From: Aromatoleum toluvorans
GTDB lineage: Bacteria > Pseudomonadota > Gammaproteobacteria > Burkholderiales > Rhodocyclaceae
Reading direction: 5' to 3'
NCBI RefSeq assembly: GCF_012910905.1
Contig: NZ_WTVN01000006.1
Coordinates: forward strand, 62,001-126,000
DNA length: 64,000 nucleotides
The position numbers and the translations under genes were made by a program. Every line of letters starts with the position of its first letter. Position 1 is the first letter of the stretch. Of the stretch, positions 1-8,440 are shown in pieces. Below the pieces are notes generated by a model. It had not been told where the DNA came from and did not search any database. It worked only from the letters and a program-made list of their open reading frames with translations.

Positions 1-1344
1 GAGGTTGGCGTCCGCCTCCTTGTAGGGATCCTCGAAGGTGGCCTCGGGGATCACTGCGGTGACGGTGCCGGTGGTGCCGCTGGCGATGGTGATGGTCTGG
101 GCGTTGCCGGCGAGGTCGGTGAAGTTGACCGTGACCGGATCATCGCCCGCGCGCACGGCGGCCCCGAGGGTCACGGTGTAGGTGAGGGTGGTGCCGTCCT
201 CGGTGAAGTTCGGGGCAGCGGCGAGGCTGACGGTGGTCGTATCGACGGTGTCGACCAGCTGCACGGTGCCGACCGCGGGAGTGCCCAGGGCCTCGAAGTC
301 CGCGCCGCCGGAGACGGTGACGTTGGTGGCGACGGCGAGGTTGGCGTCCGCCTCCTTGTAGACATCCTCGAAGGTGGCCTCGGGGATCACTGCGGTGACC
401 GTGCCGGTGGTGCCGCTGGCGATGGTGATGGTCTGGGCGTTGCCGGCGAGGTCGGTGAAGTTGACCGTGACCGGATCATCGCCCGCGCGCACGGCGGCCC
501 CGAGGGTCGCCGTGTAGGTGAGGGTGATGCCGTCCTCGGTGAAGTTCGGGGCAGCGGCGAGGCTGACGGTGGTCGTATCGACGGTGTCGACCAGCTGCAC
601 GGTGCCGACCGTGGGAGTGCCCAGGGCCTCGAAGTTCGCGCCGCCGGAGACGGTGACGTTGGTGGCGACGGCGAGGTTGGCGTCCGCCTCCTTGTAGGGA
701 TCCTCGAAGGTGGCCTCGGGGATCACTGCGGTGACGGTGCCGGTGGTGCCGCTGGCGATGGTGATGGTCTGGGCGTTGCCGGCGAGGTCGGTGAAGTTGA
801 CCGTGACCGGATCATCGCCCGCGCGCACGGCGGCCCCGAGGGTCGCCGTGTAGGTGAGGGTGATGCCGTCCTCGGTGAAGTTCGGGGCGGCGGCGAGGCT
901 GACGGTGGTCGTATCGACGGTGTCGACCAGCTGCACGGTGCCGACTGAGGGTGGATTGAGCGCCTCGAAGTTCGCACCTCCGCCGATCGTGACATTGGTG
1001 GCGACGAGCAGGTCGGCCGGCGCTTCCTCGTAAACATCCTCGAACAGCGATTCGGGGATGGCCACGGCGACCGAGCCGGACGTGCCGCTCGTGATCACGA
1101 TGGTCTGGGCGTTGCCGGCCAGGTCGGTGAAGCTCACGCGTACCGGGTCGTCCCCGGGGCGAACCGCTGCGCTCAGCGTGACGACGTAGGTCAGGGTGGT
1201 GCCGTCTTCGGTGAAGGTCGGGGCGGCGTTGAGTTCGACGTTGATGGCGGAATTCGTGGTGTCGATCGTGTCACGCACCTCCACGATGGCCGGTCCCGTC
1301 GGGGTGACCGTGCCGAAGTCGCTGCCGGTGCTGCCGACGACATC
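1..1344. repeat. 336-bp tandem repeats inside the adhesin gene
   Basis: The period is exactly 336 bp (112 codons): units begin at 1, 337 and 673, and a diverged unit covers about 1009-1344. The first three units differ by only a few bases, e.g. tagggatcc versus tagacatcc near the unit start and gtgggagtg versus gcgggagtg later. Such similarity at DNA level suggests recent duplication or gene conversion, and copy number probably varies between strains. More copies are likely beyond the left edge. Confidence 0.95.
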
Positions 1345-2052
1345 CACCGGGAAGGTCTCGGGGTCGATGTAGGGGTCGTCGCCCTGGATCGGGAAGGGCG
1401 TCGAGGTGCCGGTCGTCGCGCCGACCGGGATCGTGATCGTGGCACCGTTGCTCAGCGTGATCACCAGGTCGCTGCCCGTGACGGGGCTGCTCACGGTCGC
1501 GACGATGGTGGCTGTGCCCGATCCTTCAGTGACGACGATGTTGCCGAGCGTGACCGTGGCGTTGAGGGGCTGCGGTTCCTGCGGGAGCGGCGCGGATTCC
1601 TCCGGCTCGATGCGGGCGATGGATTCCTGGCCGAACTGGAACTCGAGCGGGCCGACGCCTTCGCTGATGCGCAGCAGGCGCACGAAGCTGTTGCCGTCGC
1701 CGCCGCCACCGCCGGCGAGACCCGCCGCCGGGGCTTCGATGTCGTCGAGGTTGCCGCCCTGTTCGAGGGCCTGGATCACCTGGTCGACGGTAGCCTGCGA
1801 GACCTGTGCATCCTCGGGCGCGGGACGGGTCGTTGCCGACACGTCGGCGGTGAGGGTTACCGTCTGGTCGGCGGCGATCGCCATCGGCGCGCCGTCGGAC
1901 ATGGCGAGTTCGACATGGCCGCCGGCCATCGTGATGACCGATTCGCCTTCCTGCAGCGTGTCACCCGCCTTGAGCGGACGCAGGTTGCCCTTCACATCGC
2001 GCGCAAACGCCTTGCCCGTGACCGCCACGACTACCGCAATTGCTTGTGCCAT
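1..2052 (-). CDS. LapA-type giant adhesin, N-terminal part (retention module plus Ig-like repeats), partial
   Basis: Partial: 684 codons are in the window and the C-terminus lies beyond the left edge. The start ATG at 2052 has a GAGGAG Shine-Dalgarno. Residues 1-~120 resemble the N-terminal retention module of LapA-family type I secreted adhesins (VTGKAFARD, LRPLKAGD, LQEGE). A dialanine site PAAG at residues 108-111 precedes a Gly-rich stretch, where LapG-type periplasmic proteases cut LapA in Pseudomonas. From about residue 237 the protein is built of 112-residue Ig-like repeats (FTEDG, RAGDDPV, FTDLAGNAQTI). Such proteins stay threaded through an outer-membrane TolC-like pore and hold cells in biofilm until c-di-GMP falls and the protease releases them. 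The secretion genes and LapD/LapG are not in the window. Family assignment is strong; surface target unknown. Confidence 0.87.
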   Translation of the reverse strand, partial: MAQAIAVVVAVTGKAFARDVKGNLRPLKAGDTLQEGESVITMAGGHVELAMSDGAPMAIAADQTVTLTADVSATTRPAPEDAQVSQATVDQVIQALEQGGNLDDIEAPAAGLAGGGGGDGNSFVRLLRISEGVGPLEFQFGQESIARIEPEESAPLPQEPQPLNATVTLGNIVVTEGSGTATIVATVSSPVTGSDLVITLSNGATITIPVGATTGTSTPFPIQGDDPYIDPETFPVDVVGSTGSDFGTVTPTGPAIVEVRDTIDTTNSAINVELNAAPTFTEDGTTLTYVVTLSAAVRPGDDPVRVSFTDLAGNAQTIVITSGTSGSVAVAIPESLFEDVYEEAPADLLVATNVTIGGGANFEALNPPSVGTVQLVDTVDTTTVSLAAAPNFTEDGITLTYTATLGAAVRAGDDPVTVNFTDLAGNAQTITIASGTTGTVTAVIPEATFEDPYKEADANLAVATNVTVSGGANFEALGTPTVGTVQLVDTVDTTTVSLAAAPNFTEDGITLTYTATLGAAVRAGDDPVTVNFTDLAGNAQTITIASGTTGTVTAVIPEATFEDVYKEADANLAVATNVTVSGGADFEALGTPAVGTVQLVDTVDTTTVSLAAAPNFTEDGTTLTYTVTLGAAVRAGDDPVTVNFTDLAGNAQTITIASGTTGTVTAVIPEATFEDPYKEADANL

Positions 2053-2183
2053 TTTCGCTGCTCCTCTGATGGTCTGGCGAAGCCGCCGGGGGCGGTCGCG
2101 CGATGCCTATTACACTTGGTAACAGAATATGACCGGAGGCATGTGGGAGGTATTGGCCGGAGGTACAGGGGCGGGGCAGCTTT

Positions 2184-2199
2184 CGTGACGCATGTCACG
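2184..2199. promoter_or_regulatory. CRP-like palindrome between adhesin and rlhA
   Basis: CGTGAC-gcat-GTCACG is a perfect 6-bp-arm inverted repeat and fits the CRP/Clp core GTGA-N6-TCAC. It lies 132 bp upstream of the adhesin start and about 130 bp upstream of rlhA, in a divergent promoter region of 275 bp. The site is seen; the regulator is inferred. It could equally serve another dimeric regulator. Confidence 0.45.
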
Positions 2200-2327
2200 G
2201 ATGTAACGATCTGTTTCGAGCACGGTTGCCGCGGACCCGGCGAACGACGGTCCGGCGCGAAAAGGCCTATCATGCGGGGCCGTCCGCGATGTGCCGGACG
2301 GCCTTTCGATTTCGCCCGGCCTTTCCG

Positions 2328-4232
2328 ATGTCGCACGCCTTCGCCCTCGAACTTCTCGCTCCCGCCCGCAACCTCGAATCGGGCATCGCCGCGATCGAGC
2401 ACGGGGCCGACGCCGTGTATATCGGCGGACCGTCGTTCGGCGCGCGCGCGTCGGCGGGCAACAGCATGGCGGACATCGCGGCGCTGGCCGCGCATGCGCA
2501 CCGCTATTCCGCGCGCGTGCTGCTCGCCCTCAACACCATCCTGCGCGACGACGAACTCGACGGTGCGCGCCAGGTGGTCATCCAGGCCTACGAGGCCGGC
2601 GTCGATGCGCTGATCGTGCAGGATATGGGCCTGCTGGAGCTGGACCTGCCGCCGATCCAGCTGCACGCGAGCACACAGTGCGACATCCGCACGCCAGCGA
2701 AGGCGCGCTTCCTGCAGGACGTGGGGTTCTCGCAGATCGTGCTGGCGCGCGAGCTGGATCTGCGCCAGATCCGCGCGATCGCCGACGCGACCGACCGCGA
2801 GCGCTGCGCGCTGGAGTTCTTCATCCACGGCGCGTTGTGCGTGAGCTACTCGGGGCAATGCACGATCAGCCACGCCTTCACCGGGCGCAGCGCGAATCGC
2901 GGCGAATGCGCGCAGATGTGCCGTCTGCCGTGGTCGCTGAAGGACGCCGACGGCACGCCGGTGGCCGACCGGCGGCACCTGCTGTCGCTGAAGGACAACG
3001 ACCAGACGGCGAACCTCGAGGCGCTGATCGACGCCGGCGTCCGCTCGTTCAAGATCGAGGGGCGGCTGAAGGATCTGGCCTACGTGAAGAACGTGACGGC
3101 GCACTACCGCCAGCAGCTCGACCGCATCCTCGAGACGCGGCCCGAATTCGCACGCAGTTCGGGGGGGCGCTCGACCTTCAGCTTCACGCCGCGGCCGGAA
3201 AAGACCTTCAATCGCGGCAGCACGGATTACTTCGTGAATGGCCGCCACGGCGACATCGAGTCCTTCGAGTCGCCCAAGTTTGTCGGCGCCCCGGTCGGGC
3301 GTGTGCTGGGCGTGAGCGGGCGCTTCGTCACCGTCGAGGCGGCCGAGCCGCTCGCGAATGGCGACGGGCTGGCGTGGTACGGCGCCACGGGCGAGTTGCA
3401 GGGCGCCCGCGTGAATCGTGTCGACGGCGGGCGCATCCAGCTCGTCGACCTGCCGCAGGGGCTCGTCACCGGCGCGACGCTGTACCGCAACGTCGATCAC
3501 GTGTTCGAGAAGCTCCTGGCCGGCAAGTCGGCCGAGCGCCGCGTGCAGGTGCGCCTGCGTCTCGACGATACGGCGGACGGGCTGGCCCTGACGATCACCG
3601 ACGAGGCCGGCGTGTCGGCGACGGCCACGCTCGCCTGCGACAAGGCCGCGCCGCGTGACCCGCTGCGTGCCGAGGCGACGCTGCGCGACAGCCTCGCGAA
3701 GCTCGGCGGCACGATGTTCGTCACCGCGGCAGCCGAGGTCGTGCTCGACACCGCGCAGCCGTGGTTCGTGCCGGTCGGGCAGCTCAACGCGCTGCGGCGT
3801 GCCGCGGTGGAGGCGCTCGCCGCGGCGCGCGCGGCAGCCTGGCAGCGCCCGCCGCGGGCAGTGCCGGTCGATCCGCCGGCGCGCTACCCGGACACCTCGC
3901 TCAACTACCTCGGCAACGTCTTCAACGCCCGCGCGCGCGACTTCTACCGCAAGCACGGCGTCGAGCTGATCGCCGACGCCTTCGAGGCGAACCACGAGGA
4001 CGGGCTCGTCTCGCTGATGATCACCAAGCACTGCCTGCGCTACAGCTTCAACCTGTGCCCGAAGCAGGTGAAGGGCATCCGCCCCGATCCGATGACGCTG
4101 TGGCAGGAGCGCGGCGACGGCGAGCGCGTCGTGCGCGAACCGCTGACGCTGCGCTTCGACTGCAAGAAGTGCGAGATGCACGTGGTCGGCCGGCGCGTCG
4201 GCAAGGGCACGCGGCCGCAGCTTGGCGACTGA
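2328..4232 (+). CDS. rlhA: 23S rRNA C2501 hydroxylase (U32 peptidase-family protein with DUF3656 domain)
   Basis: 634 residues, close to E. coli RlhA/YdcP (about 650). RlhA with the prephenate pathway hydroxylates 23S rRNA C2501. The U32 domain is at the N-terminus (LELLAPARN, HGADAVYIGGP, LHASTQCD). The four cysteines expected to hold an Fe-S cluster are visible: Cys171 and Cys178 (GALCVSYSGQC), Cys194 and Cys198 (CAQMC). The DUF3656/collagenase-like part follows, and the end carries ITKHCLRYSFNLCPKQ and FDCKKCEMHV. I chose ATG 2328 because the family homology begins there; the frame is open back to 2226. No neighbour is functionally linked. Confidence 0.9.
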   Translation: MSHAFALELLAPARNLESGIAAIEHGADAVYIGGPSFGARASAGNSMADIAALAAHAHRYSARVLLALNTILRDDELDGARQVVIQAYEAGVDALIVQDMGLLELDLPPIQLHASTQCDIRTPAKARFLQDVGFSQIVLARELDLRQIRAIADATDRERCALEFFIHGALCVSYSGQCTISHAFTGRSANRGECAQMCRLPWSLKDADGTPVADRRHLLSLKDNDQTANLEALIDAGVRSFKIEGRLKDLAYVKNVTAHYRQQLDRILETRPEFARSSGGRSTFSFTPRPEKTFNRGSTDYFVNGRHGDIESFESPKFVGAPVGRVLGVSGRFVTVEAAEPLANGDGLAWYGATGELQGARVNRVDGGRIQLVDLPQGLVTGATLYRNVDHVFEKLLAGKSAERRVQVRLRLDDTADGLALTITDEAGVSATATLACDKAAPRDPLRAEATLRDSLAKLGGTMFVTAAAEVVLDTAQPWFVPVGQLNALRRAAVEALAAARAAAWQRPPRAVPVDPPARYPDTSLNYLGNVFNARARDFYRKHGVELIADAFEANHEDGLVSLMITKHCLRYSFNLCPKQVKGIRPDPMTLWQERGDGERVVREPLTLRFDCKKCEMHVVGRRVGKGTRPQLGD

Positions 4233-4241
4233 GGGCGCGCG

Positions 4242-5483
4242 TCAGCGCACGAGGAAGGGGAGGTTGGCGGTCGCCGCCTTGCCCTGGCGGTCGCGTAGCG
4301 TGATGAAGAGGCGATAGGCGCCCGGCTGCCGCGGGGCGAGGAAGCGCGCGCTGGTCGCATCGGCATGCAGCATGCGCACGTCGATGCGCGGCGGCGCGGC
4401 TTCCGTGTCGCCGCCCTTGCGTAGATCGGTTGCTTCGGCGAAGACGTTCCACTCCACCGTCAGCGGCGAGCCGTCGAACGAGGCGGCGTCGACGCCCGCG
4501 GAAATCTCCGCTCCCGGCGCGAACACGTCCGCCGCGATGCCGATGCCGCGGATCGCCGGTGCGGGCTCGGCGACCGGCTTGCCCCACGCCTGCGTCAGCG
4601 CGTCGGTCATCGCCGTGAGGCTGCCGTCGGCCAGCAGCAGGCCGTGCCACGTCGCCGTCTGCTCCTGCTTCGCGCCCCACAGGAAGGGGAACACCCCGGC
4701 GATCTGCCGCTCTTTGCGCAGGAAGGCGAGCGCATCGCGGAAAAAGACAGCCTTCTCGCTGCTCGTCGGCTCGACCGGCGCGCCCCACGGCTTCTTGCCG
4801 GCCTGCCACTGGCCGAGCGGCCCCAGTTCGGTGACGACGGCGGGTTTGGCGATGCCCGCGTCGCGCAGGCGCTGCGGCAGGTCGAACACGGCGCCGGCGT
4901 AGAGGTTGATGCCCAGCAGGTCGACGTTCGGGCAGCAGCCGGCGAGCGTGCGCAACTGCGCCATGCCGGTGTCGGCGACGACCATCATCGTCGGGTGGGC
5001 GGGATCGAGCGCCCTGACGATGCCGGCGAGCCGATCCACCTCGCGCCAGGCAGGCAAGGGGTCCGCCTCGCCCGTTTCGACCTCGTTGCCGACACCCCAC
5101 GCGAGGAGCGCGGGGTGGCTGCGATAGCGGGTGACGAAGGCGCGGATCGCGCGTTCCTGCGCCTGCACGGCGGCCCGGTCGCCGAGATCGAAACCGTGGC
5201 GCGGATGGCCGACCCACAGGCCCATCACGACCTTCAGCCCGAGCGCCTGCGCGGCGTCCAGCACCCACGCGTCGGACTCGCGATACACGCGCACGACGCG
5301 TGCGCCGGCTACTGCGAGCTTTTCCAGCGCGGCGCGATCGCCCTCGAAGGCGGCGCCCTGCCATTGCTCGGTCGCGGTCTGCGCATCGGCCGGCGGCGCG
5401 CCGAGGCACATCGACGCGACCACGACGCCGAGCAGGCGGCGAAGCCGGGGAAGGAGATCGGCGGTTCGACAGGGCAGGTGCAT
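4242..5483 (-). CDS. exported glycosidase-like TIM-barrel protein
   Basis: 413 residues with an N-terminal signal peptide (basic start, hydrophobic residues 17-30, cleavage near ADA-Q). Residues 40-300 look like a GH clan A TIM barrel (GH2-C/GH5/GH17 type): GVGNEVE holds the conserved Asn133-Glu134 acid/base pair, and TELGPLG at about 218-224 provides the likely nucleophile Glu219. The last ~100 residues resemble an Ig-like beta sandwich. It probably acts on a glucan in the periplasm or outside; the substrate cannot be read from sequence. The start ATG 5483 was chosen because it puts a signal peptide first; a longer frame to 5615 would run through an intergenic repeat. It lies downstream of the metal-ATPase cluster, separated by a palindromic repeat. 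Confidence 0.72.
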   Translation of the reverse strand: MHLPCRTADLLPRLRRLLGVVVASMCLGAPPADAQTATEQWQGAAFEGDRAALEKLAVAGARVVRVYRESDAWVLDAAQALGLKVVMGLWVGHPRHGFDLGDRAAVQAQERAIRAFVTRYRSHPALLAWGVGNEVETGEADPLPAWREVDRLAGIVRALDPAHPTMMVVADTGMAQLRTLAGCCPNVDLLGINLYAGAVFDLPQRLRDAGIAKPAVVTELGPLGQWQAGKKPWGAPVEPTSSEKAVFFRDALAFLRKERQIAGVFPFLWGAKQEQTATWHGLLLADGSLTAMTDALTQAWGKPVAEPAPAIRGIGIAADVFAPGAEISAGVDAASFDGSPLTVEWNVFAEATDLRKGGDTEAAPPRIDVRMLHADATSARFLAPRQPGAYRLFITLRDRQGKAATANLPFLVR

Positions 5484-5553
5484 CAACGAAAATTCAAGTT
5501 TCAGCGACTCCCAAAGGGTACGCTTTGCCGAAATGAGTGTCGTAGGCACGGAT

Positions 5554-5662
5554 CGTAGGGCGGAAAAGCGCAGCGCCTTCCGCCACGCAGCGCCTGGGGT
5601 TGAATGGCCGATCATTCGGCGGCTCGGTTGCCGGACGCGGCCTTCGGCTCATCCTCCCTGCG
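5554..5662. repeat. dispersed palindromic intergenic repeat, copy 1
   Basis: The left module starts cgtagggcggaaaagcg and closes with ccttccgcc; the right module ends ccttcggctc followed by atcctccctgcg. Each module can fold into a hairpin and the outer ends pair with each other. This copy is the most diverged of four (others near 21.15, 51.44 and 53.0 kb). It sits between the ATPase stop and the glycosidase start. Confidence 0.8.
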
Positions 5663-5671
5663 CAGTCGCCG

Positions 5672-7759
5672 CTAGCCCGTCCTGCCGCGCAGCGCGTTGA
5701 GCAGGATCGCGATCGTGCTGCCGTTGTGCAGCATCGCCGTCGTCACCGGCGACAGCACGCCGATCGCCGCCGCGCCGAGGATCGCGGTGTTGAGGCCGAC
5801 CGTCAGGCGGTAGTTGTTGCGGATGCGCGTCATCGTCGCCTGCGCGAGCGCCTTGGCGTCCGCGACGCAGCCGATGTCGTCTTCCAGCAGCGCGACGTCG
5901 GCGGTCAGGCGCGCGATGTCGGCACCCTTCTGCATCGCGACGCCGACGTGGGCGCCGGCGAGCGCGGGGGCGTCGTTGATGCCGTCGCCGACGAAGGCGA
6001 TGCGCGCGCCCTGGCGGCCGAGGTCCTCGACGATGCTCGCCTTCTGCTCGGGCAGCAGTTCGGCGTGGAAGCCGTCGAGGCCCAGCTCCGCGGCGAGCTC
6101 GGCGGCGCGTTCGTGGTGGTCGCCCGTCAGCATCAGGATGCGGCGGGCACCGAGCGCGCGCAGCCGCGCGATGGTCGCGGCCGAGTTGGCGCGTACCTCG
6201 TCCTTCAGCGCCAGCACGCCCAGCAGTTTGCCGCCGAAGCCGATGTAGAGCAGCGTCTTGCCTTCGCGGTACAGGCGATCGATCGTCTCCGTGTGCGCCG
6301 AGACGTCGATCTTCTCGTCGTCCTCGATGAAGTGGCGCGAGCCGACGACGATGCGCCGGCCGTCGATCACGCTGGCGACGCCGTGCGCGACGATGAACTG
6401 CACTTCCTGGTGATCGAAGTGCTTGCCGGAGATTTCCTTCGCCGCCGCGACGACCGCCAGCGCCAGCGGATGGAAGTAATGCTCCTCTACCGACGCGGCG
6501 AGCCAGATCAGGTCGTCGGCGGAGTAGCTGCGGTCGAAGGTCACCGAGTCGGTGACCGCGAGCCGGCCGGCCGTCAGCGTGCCGGTCTTGTCGAAGATGA
6601 AAGTGTCGGCCTCGGCCAGCCGTTCCAGCGCGCTCGCCCCCTTCACGAGGATGCCGGTGCGCCCGGCGCGGTACATCGCCGACTTGAACGCCACCGGCGT
6701 CGCGAGCTTCAGCGCGCACGAGTAGTCGGCCTGGAGCACCGCGGCGGCACGGCGCCAGTCCTGCGACAGCAGGTAGGTCGAGCCGGCCAGCCCCAGCACG
6801 ATCGGCACCAGCCGGTCCGCGAGCCGCGCCGCGCCGAGCTGCGCCTCGCTCTTCGCCGTGAGCGATTGCTCGACGTAGTCGGCGATGCGCGCCGCGGCGG
6901 TGCGTGCGCCGACCTGCTCGGCGTAGATCTGCAGCCGGCCTTCCTCGATCAGCGTGCCCGAAAGCACGGCGTCGCCGCGCGCCTTGGCGACCGCGACGCT
7001 CTCGCCGGTCATCGCCGCCTCGTTCACGGTGCCTTCGCCGCCGAGCACGGTGCCATCGACCGGGATCACGGCGCCGGTGCCGACGACGACCGTGTCGCCG
7101 ACGCGCACCTCGGGGGCGGGGATGAGGACTTCCTGTCCGTCGCGCACGACCCACACCTCGTCGCTCGACGGGCGCAGCAGGTGCTTGAGGAGATCGTCCG
7201 AGCGCCGCGCGATCGAGTCCTCGAGGTACTCGCCCAGCGCGAGCATGAAGGTCGTCGTGTTGGCCGCGCTGAAGTCGCCGCGTGCAAGTGAGATCGACAC
7301 GGCCAGCGCCTCGAGCACGTGCGAGGAGATGCCGTTGTCGCGGTAGTCGTCGAGCGCGTGCTTGAGCAGCGGCGCGGCCGCCCCGAGCGTCACCGGCAAC
7401 TGCACGGAGGCGGGCAGGTAGCGCGTGCCCAGCAGCGTCGCGAGGCTCGCCACCAGCGGTCCCGCGCCGCCATCGGCGTCAGCCGGTTTCGTCCGTGTCG
7501 CGCGCCCGTCCGGCGGCGGCAGTGCCGCAAGTGCCTGCTGCAAGGCCTCGACGCCGATCGTGGCCGGATCGAAGCTCAGCACCAGCGAGTGCGTGCGCGG
7601 ATTGACCCGCGCCTCCTGCACGCCCGGAATGTTCTCCGCCGCGCGTTCGATCGCGAGCGGCGTCGCGGGCGTGCCGGGCGCGCACGCGAAGCGGAAACGC
7701 ACCCGCCCGCGCGTGCGATGCGCGACCGTCAGCGAGCGGAACCATGATCCGCCGCTCAT
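5672..7759 (-). CDS. P1B-type metal ATPase with SCALK membrane site (FezB-like candidate)
   Basis: 695 residues. P-type signatures in order: TGES 251-254, DKTGT 390-394 (phosphorylated Asp390), HP 430-431 (P1B marker), TGD 545-547, GDGINDAP 591-598. The membrane metal site usually reading CPC/SPC/TPC is SCALKLATP (347-355). The N-terminal HMA-like domain lacks CxxC and has HRTRGRVRFRF instead. These are the traits I associate with the P1B-6 subgroup, which includes FezB of ferrosome clusters, thought to move iron into a membrane compartment. ATGA overlap with the upstream small gene shows translational coupling, and it is the last gene of a seven-gene operon. Metal and direction are inferred; a different divalent metal remains possible. 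Confidence 0.85.
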   Translation of the reverse strand: MSGGSWFRSLTVAHRTRGRVRFRFACAPGTPATPLAIERAAENIPGVQEARVNPRTHSLVLSFDPATIGVEALQQALAALPPPDGRATRTKPADADGGAGPLVASLATLLGTRYLPASVQLPVTLGAAAPLLKHALDDYRDNGISSHVLEALAVSISLARGDFSAANTTTFMLALGEYLEDSIARRSDDLLKHLLRPSSDEVWVVRDGQEVLIPAPEVRVGDTVVVGTGAVIPVDGTVLGGEGTVNEAAMTGESVAVAKARGDAVLSGTLIEEGRLQIYAEQVGARTAAARIADYVEQSLTAKSEAQLGAARLADRLVPIVLGLAGSTYLLSQDWRRAAAVLQADYSCALKLATPVAFKSAMYRAGRTGILVKGASALERLAEADTFIFDKTGTLTAGRLAVTDSVTFDRSYSADDLIWLAASVEEHYFHPLALAVVAAAKEISGKHFDHQEVQFIVAHGVASVIDGRRIVVGSRHFIEDDEKIDVSAHTETIDRLYREGKTLLYIGFGGKLLGVLALKDEVRANSAATIARLRALGARRILMLTGDHHERAAELAAELGLDGFHAELLPEQKASIVEDLGRQGARIAFVGDGINDAPALAGAHVGVAMQKGADIARLTADVALLEDDIGCVADAKALAQATMTRIRNNYRLTVGLNTAILGAAAIGVLSPVTTAMLHNGSTIAILLNALRGRTG

Positions 7760-8112
7760 GCGCCGCCGTGCTGCTCCGCCTCGACTTCGGCCTTCAGGTC
7801 GGCCATCTGTTCCTTGAACTCCTCGACGCCGCCGAGCAGGCCCGCATACAGCTTCATGCCCGTCTTCAGCAGCTTGCCACGCAGTTCCTCGTCGCCGAGC
7901 ACGTAGGCGGCCGCCGCACCGATCGCCGCGCCGAGCAGGAACTGGTCGTACTGGCGCGATTTCAGCAGGCCGGGCATTGCCTTCAGCAGGCCTTCGTCGA
8001 AGCCGTGGCCCGCGGCGCCGCCGGCCGGCATGCCATAGCCGCTGCCCCAGCCGCCCGGCGCATAGCCGGCGTACTCGTCACGCTGCGCTTTCTTGTGCTT
8101 CTTCTTGCCCAA
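7756..8112 (-). CDS. small YtxH-like membrane protein of the metal cluster
   Basis: 118 residues from a TTG start at 8112 preceded by AGGGAGAAGCACC; a longer frame to 8253 overlaps the preceding gene and looks unnatural. The N-terminus is very basic (GKKKHKKAQR), followed by a Gly-rich stretch (GGWGSGYG), then one hydrophobic segment with small residues (FLLGAAIGAAAAYVLG, about 65-80) and an acidic helical tail (EEFKEQMADLKAEVEAE). This topology resembles YtxH or gas-vesicle-like small proteins with a glycine zipper. It overlaps the upstream gene (stop 8078) by 35 bp and shares ATGA with the ATPase start. Function unknown; a membrane-shaping or scaffold role in the cluster is inference only. 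Confidence 0.7.
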   Translation of the reverse strand: MGKKKHKKAQRDEYAGYAPGGWGSGYGMPAGGAAGHGFDEGLLKAMPGLLKSRQYDQFLLGAAIGAAAAYVLGDEELRGKLLKTGMKLYAGLLGGVEEFKEQMADLKAEVEAEQHGGA

Positions 8113-8440
8113 GGTGCTTCTCCCTGTGTCCGTTGCTGCGGCGCGCCGATTTGCGCGCCAGGTAATCGATGGCGGCCAGTCCCGCCGCGCCGCCGGCGAC
8201 GGCGACGAGCACGCCGCGGTAATCCTGGCGCTGCCAGGCGTCGGCTGCGGCACAACCCGCCGCCAGTGCCGCGCCGCCCTGCAGCGCCTGCTTCAGCACG
8301 CCGCGGGCGGCGCCGGCCGTGACGCGCCCGCCCGGTTCCTGCAGCGCCGCGAGGAGGCCGGTGGCGACGAAGCCGCGGACGAAATTCGCCGGCGCTTCGC
8401 CCGTCTTCACCTTGACCGGAAGCTTGTGCATCGCTCGCAT
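8078..8440 (-). CDS. small Ala/Gly-rich membrane protein of the metal cluster
   Basis: 120 residues; start ATG 8440 overlaps the upstream stop as ATGA, so it is translationally coupled. The middle has one or two hydrophobic, Ala/Gly-rich segments (about 47-65 and 75-92: ALAAGCAAADAW, LVAVAGGAAGLAAIDYLA) and the tail is basic then acidic (KSARRSNGHREKH). There is no recognisable enzyme motif. It is encoded inside the candidate iron-compartment operon with two other small proteins of the same general build. I do not recognise a named family. Confidence 0.7.
   Translation of the reverse strand: MRAMHKLPVKVKTGEAPANFVRGFVATGLLAALQEPGGRVTAGAARGVLKQALQGGAALAAGCAAADAWQRQDYRGVLVAVAGGAAGLAAIDYLARKSARRSNGHREKHLGQEEAQESAA

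Noticed and set aside
1-1344. Tandem array as a CRISPR or satellite
   Set aside because: Repeats are 336 bp with no spacers and are in frame within the adhesin gene.
2031-4181. Very long antisense frames over GC-rich genes, e.g. 716 codons opposite rlhA, 1084 codons opposite kup (10476-13730), 981 codons opposite rng (54671-57616)
   Set aside because: They mirror codon bias of the real genes, are Arg/Ala/His-rich, have no recognisable domain and cross several true genes.
7756-8253. 165-codon version of the small YtxH-like gene
   Set aside because: The first 47 codons overlap the preceding gene and look random; a TTG with a good Shine-Dalgarno at 8112 fits better.
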